A stretch of 64,000 nucleotides of DNA. It comes from Bartonella sp. AU55XJBT. Lineage in GTDB: Bacteria > Pseudomonadota > Alphaproteobacteria > Rhizobiales > Rhizobiaceae. The stretch is from contig NZ_JAQITC010000005.1 in the NCBI RefSeq assembly GCF_028618525.1, positions 1 through 64,000 on the forward strand, read 5' to 3'. Position 1 is the first letter of the stretch, and the number at the start of each line of letters is the position of its first letter. The translations under genes and the position numbers were made by a program. The notes beneath the pieces are model-generated. The model was not told the origin of the DNA. It did not search any database and saw only the letters and a list, made by a program, of their open reading frames with translations. Positions 26,378 to 36,741 of this stretch are shown one piece after another.

Positions 26378-27268
26378 TTAAAGATTAATTGTTTCAGTAC
26401 AGGCGATCTCGTTTTGGGGGTTGATAATGCTATAACGTTGCAACTGACAGTGCCATTGTTTTTGTAAGCGTTCAATGGAAAATAAATTAAAGCCTGCGGG
26501 TGGTTTTTTATCACCAAAAGCTTGTGATGCGGAAGGAACACCAACAATAGGGATTTTTTTAATTGGTCCTTCAATGTATTTTAAAGTGGGTAAATGAGTA
26601 TGTCCGTGAAGAATAAGTTCGCAACCGTGACGTTTTATAACGTCTAGAAAACGTTTTATATCCCGTAATTTTTTATGCCAAGACGTTGCCTTGGGAAAAG
26701 GAGGATGATGGATCATGACGACACGAAAAAGGTTGCGCTGTGCTGCTTCATTTAAAAGGTGCGGTAACGTTTGCGCTTGCATTTTACCAAAATAACCAGA
26801 AGCTTGAAAAGGAGGTGTCGCAATGGCTGAAGAAGCAGCTATGATGGCGACATCTTCGCGAATGCGCATATAAGGAAAAGGAAAGGCGCTTTTTTGAGGC
26901 ACATCACCTGTGATCCAAGGTTTAAAGAGAGTACATGCTTTTTGCAAGGCTCCACGGACATAGGCATCATGATTGCCAAATGTCAAAGAAATATCTTGAG
27001 GTTGTCCCAAGTTAAGGAGCCAACGACGGGCTTGTTCAAATTCCTTATCGAGAGCAAGGTTCACAAGATCACCAGAGATCACAAGATGATCAGGCTTTTT
27101 TTTGTTCAAGGCATCTATTAAAGTTTCAAGAACATTTGTTGCCATTTGACTCTTACGTTTTTTTTGCCAATTCAGATAACCGGTAAGACGCTTTCCAGAA
27201 AGTTCAAAAAGGGAAGGTTTTGGGAGAGGGGAAAGATGTACATCCGATATATGGGCAAGATAAAACAT
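26378..27268 (-). CDS. calcineurin-like metallophosphoesterase
   Basis: A 296-residue cytoplasmic enzyme with the complete metallophosphoesterase motif set: D-V-H (Asp9, His11), G-D-L-V-N (about 64-68), G-N-H-D (about 97-100), a later H-H-P-P-F and G-H-T-H. These residues hold two metal ions that hydrolyse a phosphoester or phosphodiester. The substrate is unknown; relatives include cAMP phosphodiesterase- and LpxH-like enzymes, but nothing here selects one. It is monocistronic, with repeat-bearing spacers on both sides. Confidence 0.85.
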   Translation of the reverse strand: MFYLAHISDVHLSPLPKPSLFELSGKRLTGYLNWQKKRKSQMATNVLETLIDALNKKKPDHLVISGDLVNLALDKEFEQARRWLLNLGQPQDISLTFGNHDAYVRGALQKACTLFKPWITGDVPQKSAFPFPYMRIREDVAIIAASSAIATPPFQASGYFGKMQAQTLPHLLNEAAQRNLFRVVMIHHPPFPKATSWHKKLRDIKRFLDVIKRHGCELILHGHTHLPTLKYIEGPIKKIPIVGVPSASQAFGDKKPPAGFNLFSIERLQKQWHCQLQRYSIINPQNEIACTETINL

Positions 27269-28053
27269 AAAAGCTCGTAGAGTATTAAAGGCGATTTAAA
27301 GAATAAACATAAGGTAAGTTAGTGCTTAAAGGCAAGAAGGATTGTAAAATGAAAAGTTGAAAATATGAGAAAATTTTGAGGAGAATTGGTGTTGTATTAT
27401 CTTTTTTATGAAAAAGGACAGCGTAATACAACAGATCATTCCTAGCAACCGATATGTCTTTTGTATGATGGGATAAACTTTAAAATGATGGTCATAAAGT
27501 TTCAAGATTTTTAAACGGCTTTTATACGACCACACATTATCATAAAAAATCTTATCACTCAGTGTAACATGCAAAAGAATGTATTGTATTTATCAGGAAT
27601 TTTTATGGTTTTGCACTGCCATATATCACTTTTATGGGAGATGTTTTTACGCAAAACAAAAACACCTCACGAGGAATATTCCCAAAAGAATATCTCAAAC
27701 GAAATATCATTTTTACCTTTATACAAGGAGCTAACTAAAACCATTATACGATTCGATCCCAATTTTATAAAAATCCTTGCCTTAAGAGGATTCATAAGAG
27801 ACATCTCACTCTCTTTTTCAATGGTTTTTATCTATATGGCGCCCCTTCTAATGATATGCAAGAGAATGATTTTAATTGATTTAATATGGAAAGGATTACA
27901 AATAAGGAAAATCCTCCTGAGAATAATAACGCAATATGAAAAAATGATAAATTACTCATTATAAGTTAATGTTTTGTCTAATTGTAAAAAACAAGTCAAT
28001 ATACAAAAATATAAGCTTAATTTTAAAACTACTCTACGAAATTTCAGGACTCT
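27269..28053. other. spacer holding repeat copy D
   Basis: A 131-codon frame (27569-27964) lies here, but more than half of it falls inside repeat copy D and it has no family features, so I do not call it a gene. The rest shows no recognisable element. Confidence 0.55.
27706..27968 (+). repeat. dispersed intergenic repeat, copy D
   Basis: Aligned with copy A: TTTTTACCTTTATACAAGGAG, ATTCATAAGAGACATCT, GGTTTTTAT, a TTTTAATTGATTTAATATGG block and the terminal ATAAATTACTCATTATAA. More degenerate than A and B. Confidence 0.6.
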
Positions 28054-30150
28054 TTAACGACCTTCACGATACCACATGCTGCTTAACAATAAAAGGCAAA
28101 TAAGCAGTGCCAAAAAACCAGAAAATACCGAAAAATAAAAGGTATTGATTAAACGAGTTTCTGTCGCTTCTTTCAAAATAATTGAATGTGCTGGGGAAGA
28201 TGACAAGTTTATTTTTGATTGAATCAGCTGGAAAGGAGGAAGATGAATGTTTGCTTTTCCTTCAGAGTGTAACCGTCCAATGTAGCCACCAGAGTGCTTA
28301 ATAATGGGGGCTAATTTTTCTTTTGTTGAAATTAAGTCAAACAATTCAAGATTATCGAGCATCCCTACAGAAGACAGTATTGTCAAACCGCCATTTTTGA
28401 TGGTAAAAATCCCTGTCTCATCAGTGGCTACAGTTGCGGTGAAGAGACCTTCTTGCTCTTTAGTAAGGATGATCTTTTGTTTTTTCCCAGAAGGAAAAGT
28501 TATTTCAGCGGGTTCTGGATAGTCTTTCAGAGTTTGGCGGCGAATTGTTAAATGATGATGGCTGTTGGTTGAGCTTAATTTTTCTTCCTCAAGTTCCGGT
28601 TCTTTCATTAGCCAATGGGCAATTCGGCGATAAAGAGCCGCATAAGGACCACCACCTTCAAAACCTCGTGCCCAAAGCCAACTTTCATCGGAAAGCAACA
28701 TGCCTACACGCCCTTTATCAACATGGGAAAGAAGTAAAAGTGGTTGTTCATCGGCTCCTTTCATGAGAGCAATTCCGTTGTTACTATTTTGAATAGCAAT
28801 TTGTCGCAGCCATCGCCCCCATTGAGAGGCTGGAAGGTTAAGCGTTGCAAGATCCCTTGTTACAGGATGGCGCTCACCCTCTCTGGTTAATGCGGGACGA
28901 AAAGGTTTTTCAAGAATAGCTCCATTAGGCAATGCCGGTAGAACGCTTATTAAAGGTGTTTTCGCAAGTGAGTTTTTTTGGGTGAATTCAGGTCCTGTTA
29001 CCATCAGCAATGCACCACCCTTTTGTACGTATTGGGCGATATAATCATAATAGATTAAAGGCAGAACAGAAGAGTGTTGGTAACCATCAAGGATGATGAG
29101 ATCAAAGTTATTAATCTCTTCAACAAAGAGTTTTCTTGTGGGAAAGACCACCAAGGATAATTGGCTTAAAGGCGTATTATCTGCTTTGGTGGGGGGACGC
29201 AAAATCGTAAAGTGAACAAGATCAATATTGGAATCACCTTTTAAAAGATCTCTCCATGTCCGTTCTCCATTATAAGGGGCCCCTGAAATAAGAAGAACGC
29301 GCAAATTTTCTCTGATTCCTTCAATGGTTGCTATGGCGCGGTTGTTTTCAAAGCTTAGTTCACCTTTGTAAGGTTCAGTTGTTGCTTGGATAATATTTTT
29401 TTCAGCATGGGGAAGGGTAATTTCAGTTTCAAAAATAATACCAGGAGTCACAGAATAATGGCCAACTTCTTGCCCATTAACGCTAAGTGTAATATTGGCT
29501 TTCTGGGGTATTGTTTCTTGGGGGGCTCCTTGATCTTCTACCAAAATGGAGAGCTTTTGTGGTTTATTGACAAGAGCAAAGCGTGGAGGAGAAATAAACT
29601 TGATTTGACGATCAAATTCATCCGAACGCCCTGTGATCAAAGCATTAAGAGGTGCTTCATGATGAAGATCTGATAGGTTTGGAATGTCATGCACTTGTCC
29701 ATCAGTGATAAAAATGGTTCCTGCATAACGAGAGGGCGGTACATCAGAAAGTGCTTGTGTTAAAGCATCAAACAACTTCGTTGAGGGAGCATATTGATTA
29801 TCAGCAAGTTTTCCAGCTTCAATAAAACGTGGTTCAAATTGTGGATAATGCGCCAATGTTTTGATTAATTGCGCGCGCGCTTCATCACTTTCGTTTATCC
29901 GTGCTCCAAAAGTTTGGCTTTTGCTGCGATCAATAACAATACCTACTGTGCTTTTCAGGGGTTCGCGCTGTTCTTTGATAATCATTGGATTGAGCAAAGC
30001 AAGAATGAGAGCGCTCAATGTCATCAGACGAAATAAAGACCCTTGACGCCGTGTAACGAGACCAACAACGACAAAAAGAATGGATATTCCGCTTAACAGT
30101 AGAATCCAAAAGAGCGGTAAAAAAGGCTGAAAAGTGAACAGTGGTATCAT
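28054..30150 (-). CDS. membrane protein with glutamine amidotransferase-like/VWA-like domain (MoxR operon)
   Basis: A 698-residue inner-membrane protein with two N-terminal helices (about 14-33 and 40-58), a large periplasmic part and one C-terminal helix (about 670-692). Residues 65-190 look like a VWA-type fold (GIVIDRSKSQ, then FITDGQ). Residues about 260-480 resemble the GATase-like domain seen in such operons (LLISGAPYNGERTWRD, LLMVTGPEF), without catalytic cysteine evidence. It is the last gene of the four-gene leftward operon and overlaps the preceding gene by 4 bases. The role is unknown; with MoxR and DUF58 partners it probably serves envelope or metal-insertase quality control. Confidence 0.7.
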   Translation of the reverse strand: MIPLFTFQPFLPLFWILLLSGISILFVVVGLVTRRQGSLFRLMTLSALILALLNPMIIKEQREPLKSTVGIVIDRSKSQTFGARINESDEARAQLIKTLAHYPQFEPRFIEAGKLADNQYAPSTKLFDALTQALSDVPPSRYAGTIFITDGQVHDIPNLSDLHHEAPLNALITGRSDEFDRQIKFISPPRFALVNKPQKLSILVEDQGAPQETIPQKANITLSVNGQEVGHYSVTPGIIFETEITLPHAEKNIIQATTEPYKGELSFENNRAIATIEGIRENLRVLLISGAPYNGERTWRDLLKGDSNIDLVHFTILRPPTKADNTPLSQLSLVVFPTRKLFVEEINNFDLIILDGYQHSSVLPLIYYDYIAQYVQKGGALLMVTGPEFTQKNSLAKTPLISVLPALPNGAILEKPFRPALTREGERHPVTRDLATLNLPASQWGRWLRQIAIQNSNNGIALMKGADEQPLLLLSHVDKGRVGMLLSDESWLWARGFEGGGPYAALYRRIAHWLMKEPELEEEKLSSTNSHHHLTIRRQTLKDYPEPAEITFPSGKKQKIILTKEQEGLFTATVATDETGIFTIKNGGLTILSSVGMLDNLELFDLISTKEKLAPIIKHSGGYIGRLHSEGKANIHLPPFQLIQSKINLSSSPAHSIILKEATETRLINTFYFSVFSGFLALLICLLLLSSMWYREGR

Positions 30151-32945
30151 TGCCTTCTTTCTCTTTTAAAGCGTTCTAAGAGCGCTGGAACATGAACTTG
30201 GTCCGCTTTATAGTTTCCAGTAAGCACATAAAGGACAATATTGAGTCCTGCACGAAATGCCCATAGACGTTGCATCGGATCATTGGGAACAAGGGGATAT
30301 TTCCATGACCCTTTTTCATCGAGTGCCCAAGCACCAGCAAAGTTATTTGCGGTGATAAGCAGGGAACTTACATTATCGCCGCTAGCAAGGGAATTTTTAT
30401 TTTTTTTGTTCGTTGATGAGGATTCAACCCATAAAGGTGAACCACGGTAGAGACCAGGAAAATCTGGCATAATATAAAAAGAACGCGCAACAACATGATC
30501 TGTTGATGCGGGCTCAATAGAGGGAATGTTTAATCCTTTTAAGATGGTTCGTAATCTTTGCGTTTCTGGAGTAGCATCTCCTTCAAGATTAAGATTGCTC
30601 TTTATCTGATCGCGCGTGTCAAATAAAATGGTTCCCCCATGCTTCATAAAGTTATTTATTTTTTCAAGGGTTTTGGGGGGTAGTATAGGGCTCTTAACAT
30701 CAATGGGCCAGTAAATAAGAGGATAAAAGGAGAGTTCATCTTTATCGAGATCAAGTGCTGTAACAGAGCCGGGAGTAAGCATTGTGCGCTCTGCGATAAA
30801 TTGGCTTAAGGCTTCTAGACCACTTTTACTTGTTGTATCAATTTCATGATTGTTAGTTATAACGTAGGCAAGATGTGTTGCACCAGCGGCCTCTACACTA
30901 TCATGATGGTTTTCTGTCGTTTGTGCATGAAGCCTTGGATCATATGAAAACAGGGCAATTAGAATGATGAGAGGGAGGAGAAACATATTACGCCGTTTAT
31001 TAAAAGAAAAAATACCTCCCATCCATAAAATGAGAAAATTATCAAAGGCAAATAATAAGAGGGCTAATCCTAAAAGAGGACCGATAAGATTTTGTTCTTT
31101 TGTATTATAAGATAAAGGGCTCTTATGAAGAGAAGTTGGCAATGATGATTGTTTTATCAAGCGTGATGTATCAGTTAAGAGATTGAGTGCATAAAAATCG
31201 TTTTTGACCCCATAAAGTCCTGGAGGCGTATGATAGGAAGGATGGGGTGGATTTTGAGCATCAAAGACCAGTGGAACAACATCAGAGGGTGGTACTTGTA
31301 ATCGTCCGTCAGCGGCTATAGTTCGCCAAGGATTTTGGACCATTGTTCTTTTTTCTTTGTGTGTTAGATTTACGTTTTCGTAAGCCCCGAATGTGATTAA
31401 TTTTTGCAACATTTGTGCAAAAAAGCCAGAAAGAGGAAGATTAGACCATGTAGGGTCAGGGGCAATATGAATGAGAATGAGGGTTCCTTTACCACGTTTT
31501 GCTGCGGTAATAAGAGGAGTTCCATCCGAAAGGCTAAGCCACGTTTTTTCAAAAAGATCTGGGTTTGGTTCTGCGAGGATTTGGCGCGAGACAGTGACAT
31601 CTTCTGGAAAAGGAAGATCAAAGAAAAAACTATTTTTTGCAAAAGGGGCAAGCTTTTGTGGTTTCGTCCAAGACATAATACTTCCAAGGGAACGTTGCCC
31701 CTGACGTAGCGGTACAGGAAGGAGACTGTCGTAATGTTCTGCACTACTGAGCTTTTCTCCTGCAAAGCGGATGAGTGTTCCCCCTTTATTCACAAAATCA
31801 GAAAGCTTTTTTTCTGCTTTTTCAGGGATATTAACCATGTCGCCCATAATGAAAACAGATGGATTTTGTTTAAGCAAATGATCAATATCTGTTGAAAGTT
31901 CTCTTCCAGTGGAAGTTATAAGCTGTGTATGACCTCGTAGTGCTTTGATAATATAATAAAATGGAGAAAGTAAAGGCTGTGCCATTTCATTGGTATCGGG
32001 GGAGAGAAGAGCAACACGGTTCACTCTGTTATGGCTGTCTACTAAGAAAGTTGCAGCAGCATGGTTTTGGTTATTGATTTTTATCCAAGCGATATCGTTG
32101 CGTAGTTCAAGGGGGACATCAAAAGGAACAAGAGCTGTTGTTTCGCCTTCAGAGAAATTTTTTGTAAATTGACCGAGAAGTTGATTGTTTGAATCGTAAA
32201 GACTCAGCGTAGCGGGTGTTGTGCCGTGTGTTGTTGAGCGAATAATACGCGCGACCATATTTCCATCGTTATTTTCTATGGATGTTATGCCGGTTAAATC
32301 GGAAATATCAGCCAAATACCATAAGAAGTTTTTAGGTTTTAATTCTTCAAGCAGAGCAAAAGTTTGCTCATCCTCATGTGTTTGTAATCCATCACTTAAA
32401 TAAGCAATATCAAGAAGTTTTCCCTTGTTTATTTTACTAAGTTTTTTTAAGGAATGCACACGGTTGACAGGCCACGGACGCGGTTGCAAATGCATTAAAT
32501 GCTTCTTTATAATCTTTGCTGGTTGGGATTCTACATTGGAGATATCATTTTCAGCCGTTGCAACAAGATAAATATTTTTTTGCTGTTTTTCTGCCTGTGC
32601 AAGGAGCGTTTCAGCAATAGAGATGCGTTTTTTCCATTCTTTTACAGATGCCCAACCATTATCAATAATGAGTGCAAGGGGGTGAGATCCGGAAAAGCTT
32701 ATTGGTTTTTGATTCCAAGTGGGGCGGGCTAGAGCTATGATAACAAGTGCAGCTATGGTTAAACGCAACAAGAGCAACCACCAAGGGGTATGTTTTGCTT
32801 CTTTCTGCTGATGAGTTGGTTTGGGTAAAAAATGGAAAGGCGGAAAGAGCTCTTGACGCGGAGATGGAGGGGTTATCCGCAACAGCCACCAAATGATCGG
32901 TAGAAACAAGAGCCCTAGTAACAGAAAGGGAGCAGCAAAACTCAA
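30147..32945 (-). CDS. BatA-type/DUF4159 membrane protein (MoxR operon)
   Basis: A 932-residue protein. The N-terminus has the BatA-type two-helix signature (about 5-25 and 57-78, with 'ALARPTW'), then a VWA-like region beginning PLALIIDNG at about residue 90. A further helix lies near 635-655, followed by another at about 665-682. The C-terminal about 210 residues form a DUF4159-type domain (LTPGSVTALDLD, YPLIYW, HGGTILFDTRDQ, plus the FYIMPDFPG-LYRG stretch). The start overlaps the DUF58 stop by 4 bases. Rhizobia carry the same fusion behind moxR and DUF58. No enzymatic role is known to me. Confidence 0.78.
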   Translation of the reverse strand: MSFAAPFLLLGLLFLPIIWWLLRITPPSPRQELFPPFHFLPKPTHQQKEAKHTPWWLLLLRLTIAALVIIALARPTWNQKPISFSGSHPLALIIDNGWASVKEWKKRISIAETLLAQAEKQQKNIYLVATAENDISNVESQPAKIIKKHLMHLQPRPWPVNRVHSLKKLSKINKGKLLDIAYLSDGLQTHEDEQTFALLEELKPKNFLWYLADISDLTGITSIENNDGNMVARIIRSTTHGTTPATLSLYDSNNQLLGQFTKNFSEGETTALVPFDVPLELRNDIAWIKINNQNHAAATFLVDSHNRVNRVALLSPDTNEMAQPLLSPFYYIIKALRGHTQLITSTGRELSTDIDHLLKQNPSVFIMGDMVNIPEKAEKKLSDFVNKGGTLIRFAGEKLSSAEHYDSLLPVPLRQGQRSLGSIMSWTKPQKLAPFAKNSFFFDLPFPEDVTVSRQILAEPNPDLFEKTWLSLSDGTPLITAAKRGKGTLILIHIAPDPTWSNLPLSGFFAQMLQKLITFGAYENVNLTHKEKRTMVQNPWRTIAADGRLQVPPSDVVPLVFDAQNPPHPSYHTPPGLYGVKNDFYALNLLTDTSRLIKQSSLPTSLHKSPLSYNTKEQNLIGPLLGLALLLFAFDNFLILWMGGIFSFNKRRNMFLLPLIILIALFSYDPRLHAQTTENHHDSVEAAGATHLAYVITNNHEIDTTSKSGLEALSQFIAERTMLTPGSVTALDLDKDELSFYPLIYWPIDVKSPILPPKTLEKINNFMKHGGTILFDTRDQIKSNLNLEGDATPETQRLRTILKGLNIPSIEPASTDHVVARSFYIMPDFPGLYRGSPLWVESSSTNKKNKNSLASGDNVSSLLITANNFAGAWALDEKGSWKYPLVPNDPMQRLWAFRAGLNIVLYVLTGNYKADQVHVPALLERFKRERRQ

Positions 32946-33853
32946 AGTGCCCTCCTTTTTTGCAATGAAGAGTCACTCATTGTATTTGAAAGATGCAAAA
33001 TGGTTTCTGTTAAAGGTTGATCCGTTGTACTCACGTGATAAGACCACCCTTGGCGTGCGCAAAAATTTACCAATTCTTGTCGCCGTGCTTGATATAGCTT
33101 ACAATAGCTCTTACGAAGATTTTCTGCTTTTCCAAAAATGTGTTTTTCTTTCGTTTCAGGATCAAAAAATTCTGTATGACCTGTGTAGGGAAAACTTTCT
33201 TCTGCAGGATCAGCGATTTCAATTAAATGAGCTGTCACTTGTTTTGTCAATAAAACGTTTAAATGTTGGATGATTTTTTCAGGATGGTCGAGAAAATCAC
33301 TCATTATAATGGCATGTGAAAAGCGTGTAATCGTTGAGAAATCCGGAAATGAATTTTTATCTGAATAATCTTCTAAAGCAAAGGCTATTCGTTCTACAAC
33401 ATTGGATGTCATTGTGGGAGGCATTAAGTTGGGAATAGCAATATGTTCACCGCTGCGTGCAAGAAGTGATGCCAAGGTAAGGGTCAGAATGATGGCATGA
33501 TTGCCTTTAGAGATTTTAGAAAAGCGTGAACAGTAATGCATCGATGCGCTCTGATCAGGCCAAAGCCAAACAGTTTGTGTCATTTGCCATTCGTGCTCGC
33601 GTAGATACGTATTTTCATCACGCGCTGAGCGGCGCCAATCAATGCGGGTAATGGATTCGCCTTCCATATAGGGACGAAATTGCCAAAAATTTTCTCCATT
33701 ACCGCGTTTGCGTTGCTCATGCCAGCCGGTTATCAGTGTATTGGCAATATGACGTGCTTTTAAAAGGAAATATGGCATTGTGCCAGTATCCTTATACAGC
33801 TCTTTTGCCAGCGACAATGGAGGCTTTTGTAAAACTTTTTTGCCAAGTGCCAT
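32942..33853 (-). CDS. DUF58 domain protein (MoxR operon)
   Basis: A 303-residue soluble protein of the DUF58 family, with the hallmark 'GEFW-FRPY-GE--RIDWRRSARD' arrangement at about residues 53-80 (here written ENFWQFRPY and ITRIDWRRSARD). A VWA-like fold follows (LWPDQSASMH; LTLASLLARSGE; AIIMSDFLD), with a DxSxS-like metal site. DUF58 proteins work with MoxR AAA+ ATPases as a chaperone-like pair. It starts directly after the MoxR stop codon and overlaps the next gene by 4 bases, so all are co-translated. Confidence 0.86.
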   Translation of the reverse strand: MALGKKVLQKPPLSLAKELYKDTGTMPYFLLKARHIANTLITGWHEQRKRGNGENFWQFRPYMEGESITRIDWRRSARDENTYLREHEWQMTQTVWLWPDQSASMHYCSRFSKISKGNHAIILTLTLASLLARSGEHIAIPNLMPPTMTSNVVERIAFALEDYSDKNSFPDFSTITRFSHAIIMSDFLDHPEKIIQHLNVLLTKQVTAHLIEIADPAEESFPYTGHTEFFDPETKEKHIFGKAENLRKSYCKLYQARRQELVNFCARQGWSYHVSTTDQPLTETILHLSNTMSDSSLQKRRAL

Positions 33854-34885
33854 TCAAAGAGCATCTTTCACAAGGTTATTGATAATATCTTTTACGGTTA
33901 TATCTTCAGCACGAGCAGAAAAATTAAGGGCCATGCGGTGTTGTAATACGGGATAGGCTAATGCTTCAACATCATCAAGTGAGGGGGCTAAACGCCCATA
34001 ATAAAGAGCACGAGCGCGAACACAAAGTGAAAGGGCCTGTGATGCGCGCGGTCCAGGTCCCCAAGAAACATAAGTATTGGCAAGGCTGTTGTCTTTATCA
34101 GGGCGGGCTGAGCGGACAATTTTTAAAATAGCTTCGATCACGTTTTCTGAAAGAGGCATTTTGCGAACGATATTTTGAATTTTTTGCAATTTTTGGGCGG
34201 ATAAAATTGCTTTTGCATTTAATTTTTTTTCTTTTGTTGTTTCTAAAATGATCCGTCGCTCTGTTGTAAGATCAGGATAGTCAATATCAATTTGCGTCAA
34301 AAAGCGATCTAGTTGAGCCTCGGGAAGTGGATAGGTCCCTTCTTGTTCGAGAGGATTTTGCGTTGCAAGAACGTGAAAAGGTTGAGGCAAATCATAACGA
34401 GTACCTGCAACGGTTACGTGATATTCCTGCATAGCCTGTAAAAGAGCTGACTGCGTGCGTGGAGAGGCACGATTGATTTCATCGGCCATGAGAAGTTGCG
34501 TAAAAATGGGACCTTGAACGTAGCGAAAAGAACGTTTTCCCTCTTTATCTGAATCCATAATTTCAGAACCGATAATGTCCGATGGCATTAAGTCTGGGGT
34601 AAATTGGATACGTTTTTCATCAAGTCCTAAAACGGTTCCCAATGTTTCCACAAGACGTGTTTTTGCAAGCCCTGGAGCGCCGACAAGAAGAGCATGACCA
34701 CCAGCAAAAATAGCCGTTAAAGCATATTCAATGACATGACTTTGCCCAAAAATAACTTTGTCAATTTCTTGTTGTATAATATCTAATTCTTTGTGTGCTG
34801 CATCAATATCCTCAATAATGACTTGGGCTTCATGCTTGGTATTAACCTTTTTCACAGAATTAGATGCTGCATCACGGTGACTCAT
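33854..34885 (-). CDS. MoxR-family AAA+ ATPase
   Basis: A 343-residue AAA+ protein with Walker A G-A-P-G-L-A-K-T at 69-76, a Walker B region LLMADEINRA and the family-specific 'ATQNPLEQEGTYPLPEAQLDRF' region. The C-terminal lid helical domain contains GPGPRASQAL. MoxR ATPases act as chaperones for metal cofactor insertion or complex assembly with VWA partners. It is the first gene of the four-gene leftward operon, divergent from cca with about 250 bases between them. Confidence 0.93.
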   Translation of the reverse strand: MSHRDAASNSVKKVNTKHEAQVIIEDIDAAHKELDIIQQEIDKVIFGQSHVIEYALTAIFAGGHALLVGAPGLAKTRLVETLGTVLGLDEKRIQFTPDLMPSDIIGSEIMDSDKEGKRSFRYVQGPIFTQLLMADEINRASPRTQSALLQAMQEYHVTVAGTRYDLPQPFHVLATQNPLEQEGTYPLPEAQLDRFLTQIDIDYPDLTTERRIILETTKEKKLNAKAILSAQKLQKIQNIVRKMPLSENVIEAILKIVRSARPDKDNSLANTYVSWGPGPRASQALSLCVRARALYYGRLAPSLDDVEALAYPVLQHRMALNFSARAEDITVKDIINNLVKDAL

Positions 34886-35132
34886 ATTTTTTCCTTAAGG
34901 CGTTTGTCGCAAAAATAGTAATTTTCTCTGCATGATAATGGACATTTTATTGTTTGTAACAGAAAATGAGAAGAAAAGAAGCATCATAAGGCGTTTTTTT
35001 CATAATCGTATATAGAAGAGAAAAATTTCTTTGAAAGAAAGAGGCATGTTTTATAAGGGATGTCTTAAAAATTTTGTTTTATGAAGAGAGTTTCTGAAAG
35101 CAATGAAGACAACTTTTTTGAAAGGTTAAAGG

Positions 35133-36386
35133 GTGAATATAAGGCAGAACTTCAAACAGGTTGCGTGGTTACAACAAAGGGATATCCAAACACTTCTTCG
35201 TGTTTTATCTTTAGAGGGGGAAGAGGCGCGTATCGTGGGGGGAGCGGTGCGCAATCAACTATTAGGGCAGCCTATTAGTGATATTGATATTGCGACAACT
35301 TGCTTACCGCAACAGATTATCACGCGTGTAGAAGAAGCAGGATTTAAAGCTATTCCTACAGGGATTGCGTTTGGTACAATCACAGTGGTTGCGCATTCAT
35401 GTGCTTATGAGGTCACAACACTTCGCAGTGATATTGAAACAGATGGTCGTCATGCAAAAGTGGCATTTGGTCGTGATTGGAAAAAAGATGCTGAACGGCG
35501 TGATTTTACGATAAATGCCCTTTATTGTGATGCTGCTGGCAACCTTTATGATGATGTAGGAGGCTTGAGCGATATTGCGAGCCGAACGGTTCGTTTTATT
35601 GGTGTTGCAGAAAATCGTATTAGCGAAGATTATTTGCGTATTTTACGATTTTTTCGCTTTTTTGCGTGGTATGGAGCGGGACGACCTGATGGGCAAGGAT
35701 TGAAGGCATGTGTTCGTTTAAAGCACGGTTTAAAAAAACTTTCTTCTGAGCGTATTTGGGCAGAAATGAAAAAGCTTCTTTTGGCTTTAGACCCAACACG
35801 TGCTCTTTTATGGATGCGACAAAGCAGAATTTTGTCACTCATTTTTCCTGAAACAGAAAAATGGGGCATTGATGCAATTCACGCATTGGTGAAAACAGAA
35901 CAGACACTTGGTTGGAAAGTTGATCCATTTTTACGGCTGGAAAGTCTTCTTCCTCCTGATCCTATACGTCTTCATAAAATGGCACAGCGTTTGCGTTTTT
36001 CCCATAAGGAAACAACACGGTTAAAGGAATGGGCAGAGTTAGAAATAATAAGCCAAAACTGTTCTGATCATTTTGTAAAAAAATTGATTTATTTTCATGG
36101 GCGACAGCCGGTTTTAGATCAATTATCCTTGTCTGTGGCTGCATCACATGTTGATATTCCAGAAAAAGGGGATGCTTTGCCAAAAAAAGAAGATTATCTC
36201 AAACTTTATCAGCTTGTTCAAAAATGGCAGATTCCAACATTTCCCATTAATGGTAATGATTTAATAAAAAAAGGTTTTTCAAAAGGTATTCTTTTAGGAA
36301 AAAAGCTCAAAGAACTAGAAATGATATGGATTGAAAGTGGATTTTTAATGGATCGACATACATTATTAGAAAAAATTGATTTATAA
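35133..36386 (+). CDS. cca: CCA tRNA nucleotidyltransferase/poly(A) polymerase family protein
   Basis: A 417-residue class II nucleotidyltransferase. The head domain has GGAVRN (about 36-41) followed by the catalytic D-I-D, then the 'AFGRDWKKDAERRDFTINAL' region that selects nucleotides, then RNA-binding helices (ISEDYLRILRFFRFF). It adds or repairs the 3' CCA of tRNAs. The start is the GTG at 35133, with AAAGG seven bases upstream; no ATG gives the family N-terminus. Poly(A) polymerase specificity cannot be excluded, but there is no reason to expect it. Confidence 0.88.
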   Translation: MNIRQNFKQVAWLQQRDIQTLLRVLSLEGEEARIVGGAVRNQLLGQPISDIDIATTCLPQQIITRVEEAGFKAIPTGIAFGTITVVAHSCAYEVTTLRSDIETDGRHAKVAFGRDWKKDAERRDFTINALYCDAAGNLYDDVGGLSDIASRTVRFIGVAENRISEDYLRILRFFRFFAWYGAGRPDGQGLKACVRLKHGLKKLSSERIWAEMKKLLLALDPTRALLWMRQSRILSLIFPETEKWGIDAIHALVKTEQTLGWKVDPFLRLESLLPPDPIRLHKMAQRLRFSHKETTRLKEWAELEIISQNCSDHFVKKLIYFHGRQPVLDQLSLSVAASHVDIPEKGDALPKKEDYLKLYQLVQKWQIPTFPINGNDLIKKGFSKGILLGKKLKELEMIWIESGFLMDRHTLLEKIDL

Positions 36387-36741
36387 TATCGCTGTTTATA
36401 AACACACTGTTGTTTTTACTTTTTAAGCCAACATAATGTGAAACAAGAGTTTCGAATATAGTAAGGTTATTTCAAATCTATTCATATTGCATCAATCAAA
36501 ATGATTGCCTTATACGTCACAAGTGAGGGAAGTCGTGTGAGGAAAAACGATTACAGAGAGGGAAAATGCTTCTTTTAAACCATATCAAAGATAAGAGTTC
36601 TCGAAAGTGAAAACGGATAAAGAGAATAGTGATAGCGGTTTGTACTCTGTGTGAGAGCATAAAGAGGGGGATATCCAATGGACTTTTACTATGAGGGGAA
36701 TTGAATCATTCTATTAAAGTTTTGATAGAATTGTTGTATTT
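36387..36741. other. spacer between cca and trmL, mostly repeat copy C
   Basis: No gene is visible. About two thirds is repeat copy C; the cca and trmL genes converge here. Neither end shows a convincing intrinsic terminator. Confidence 0.5.
36465..36700 (-). repeat. dispersed intergenic repeat, copy C
   Basis: Aligned in the same direction as copy B: TTTCAAATCTATTC, CAATCAAAA, ACGTCA, GTGAGGA-AAAA, GAGGGAAAATGC and CCAATGGACTTTTAC. Opposite orientation to copies A, D, E and F. Confidence 0.65.

Noticed and set aside
27569..27964. 131-codon plus-strand frame after the metallophosphoesterase
   Set aside because: More than half lies in repeat copy D, and no domain or signal is visible.
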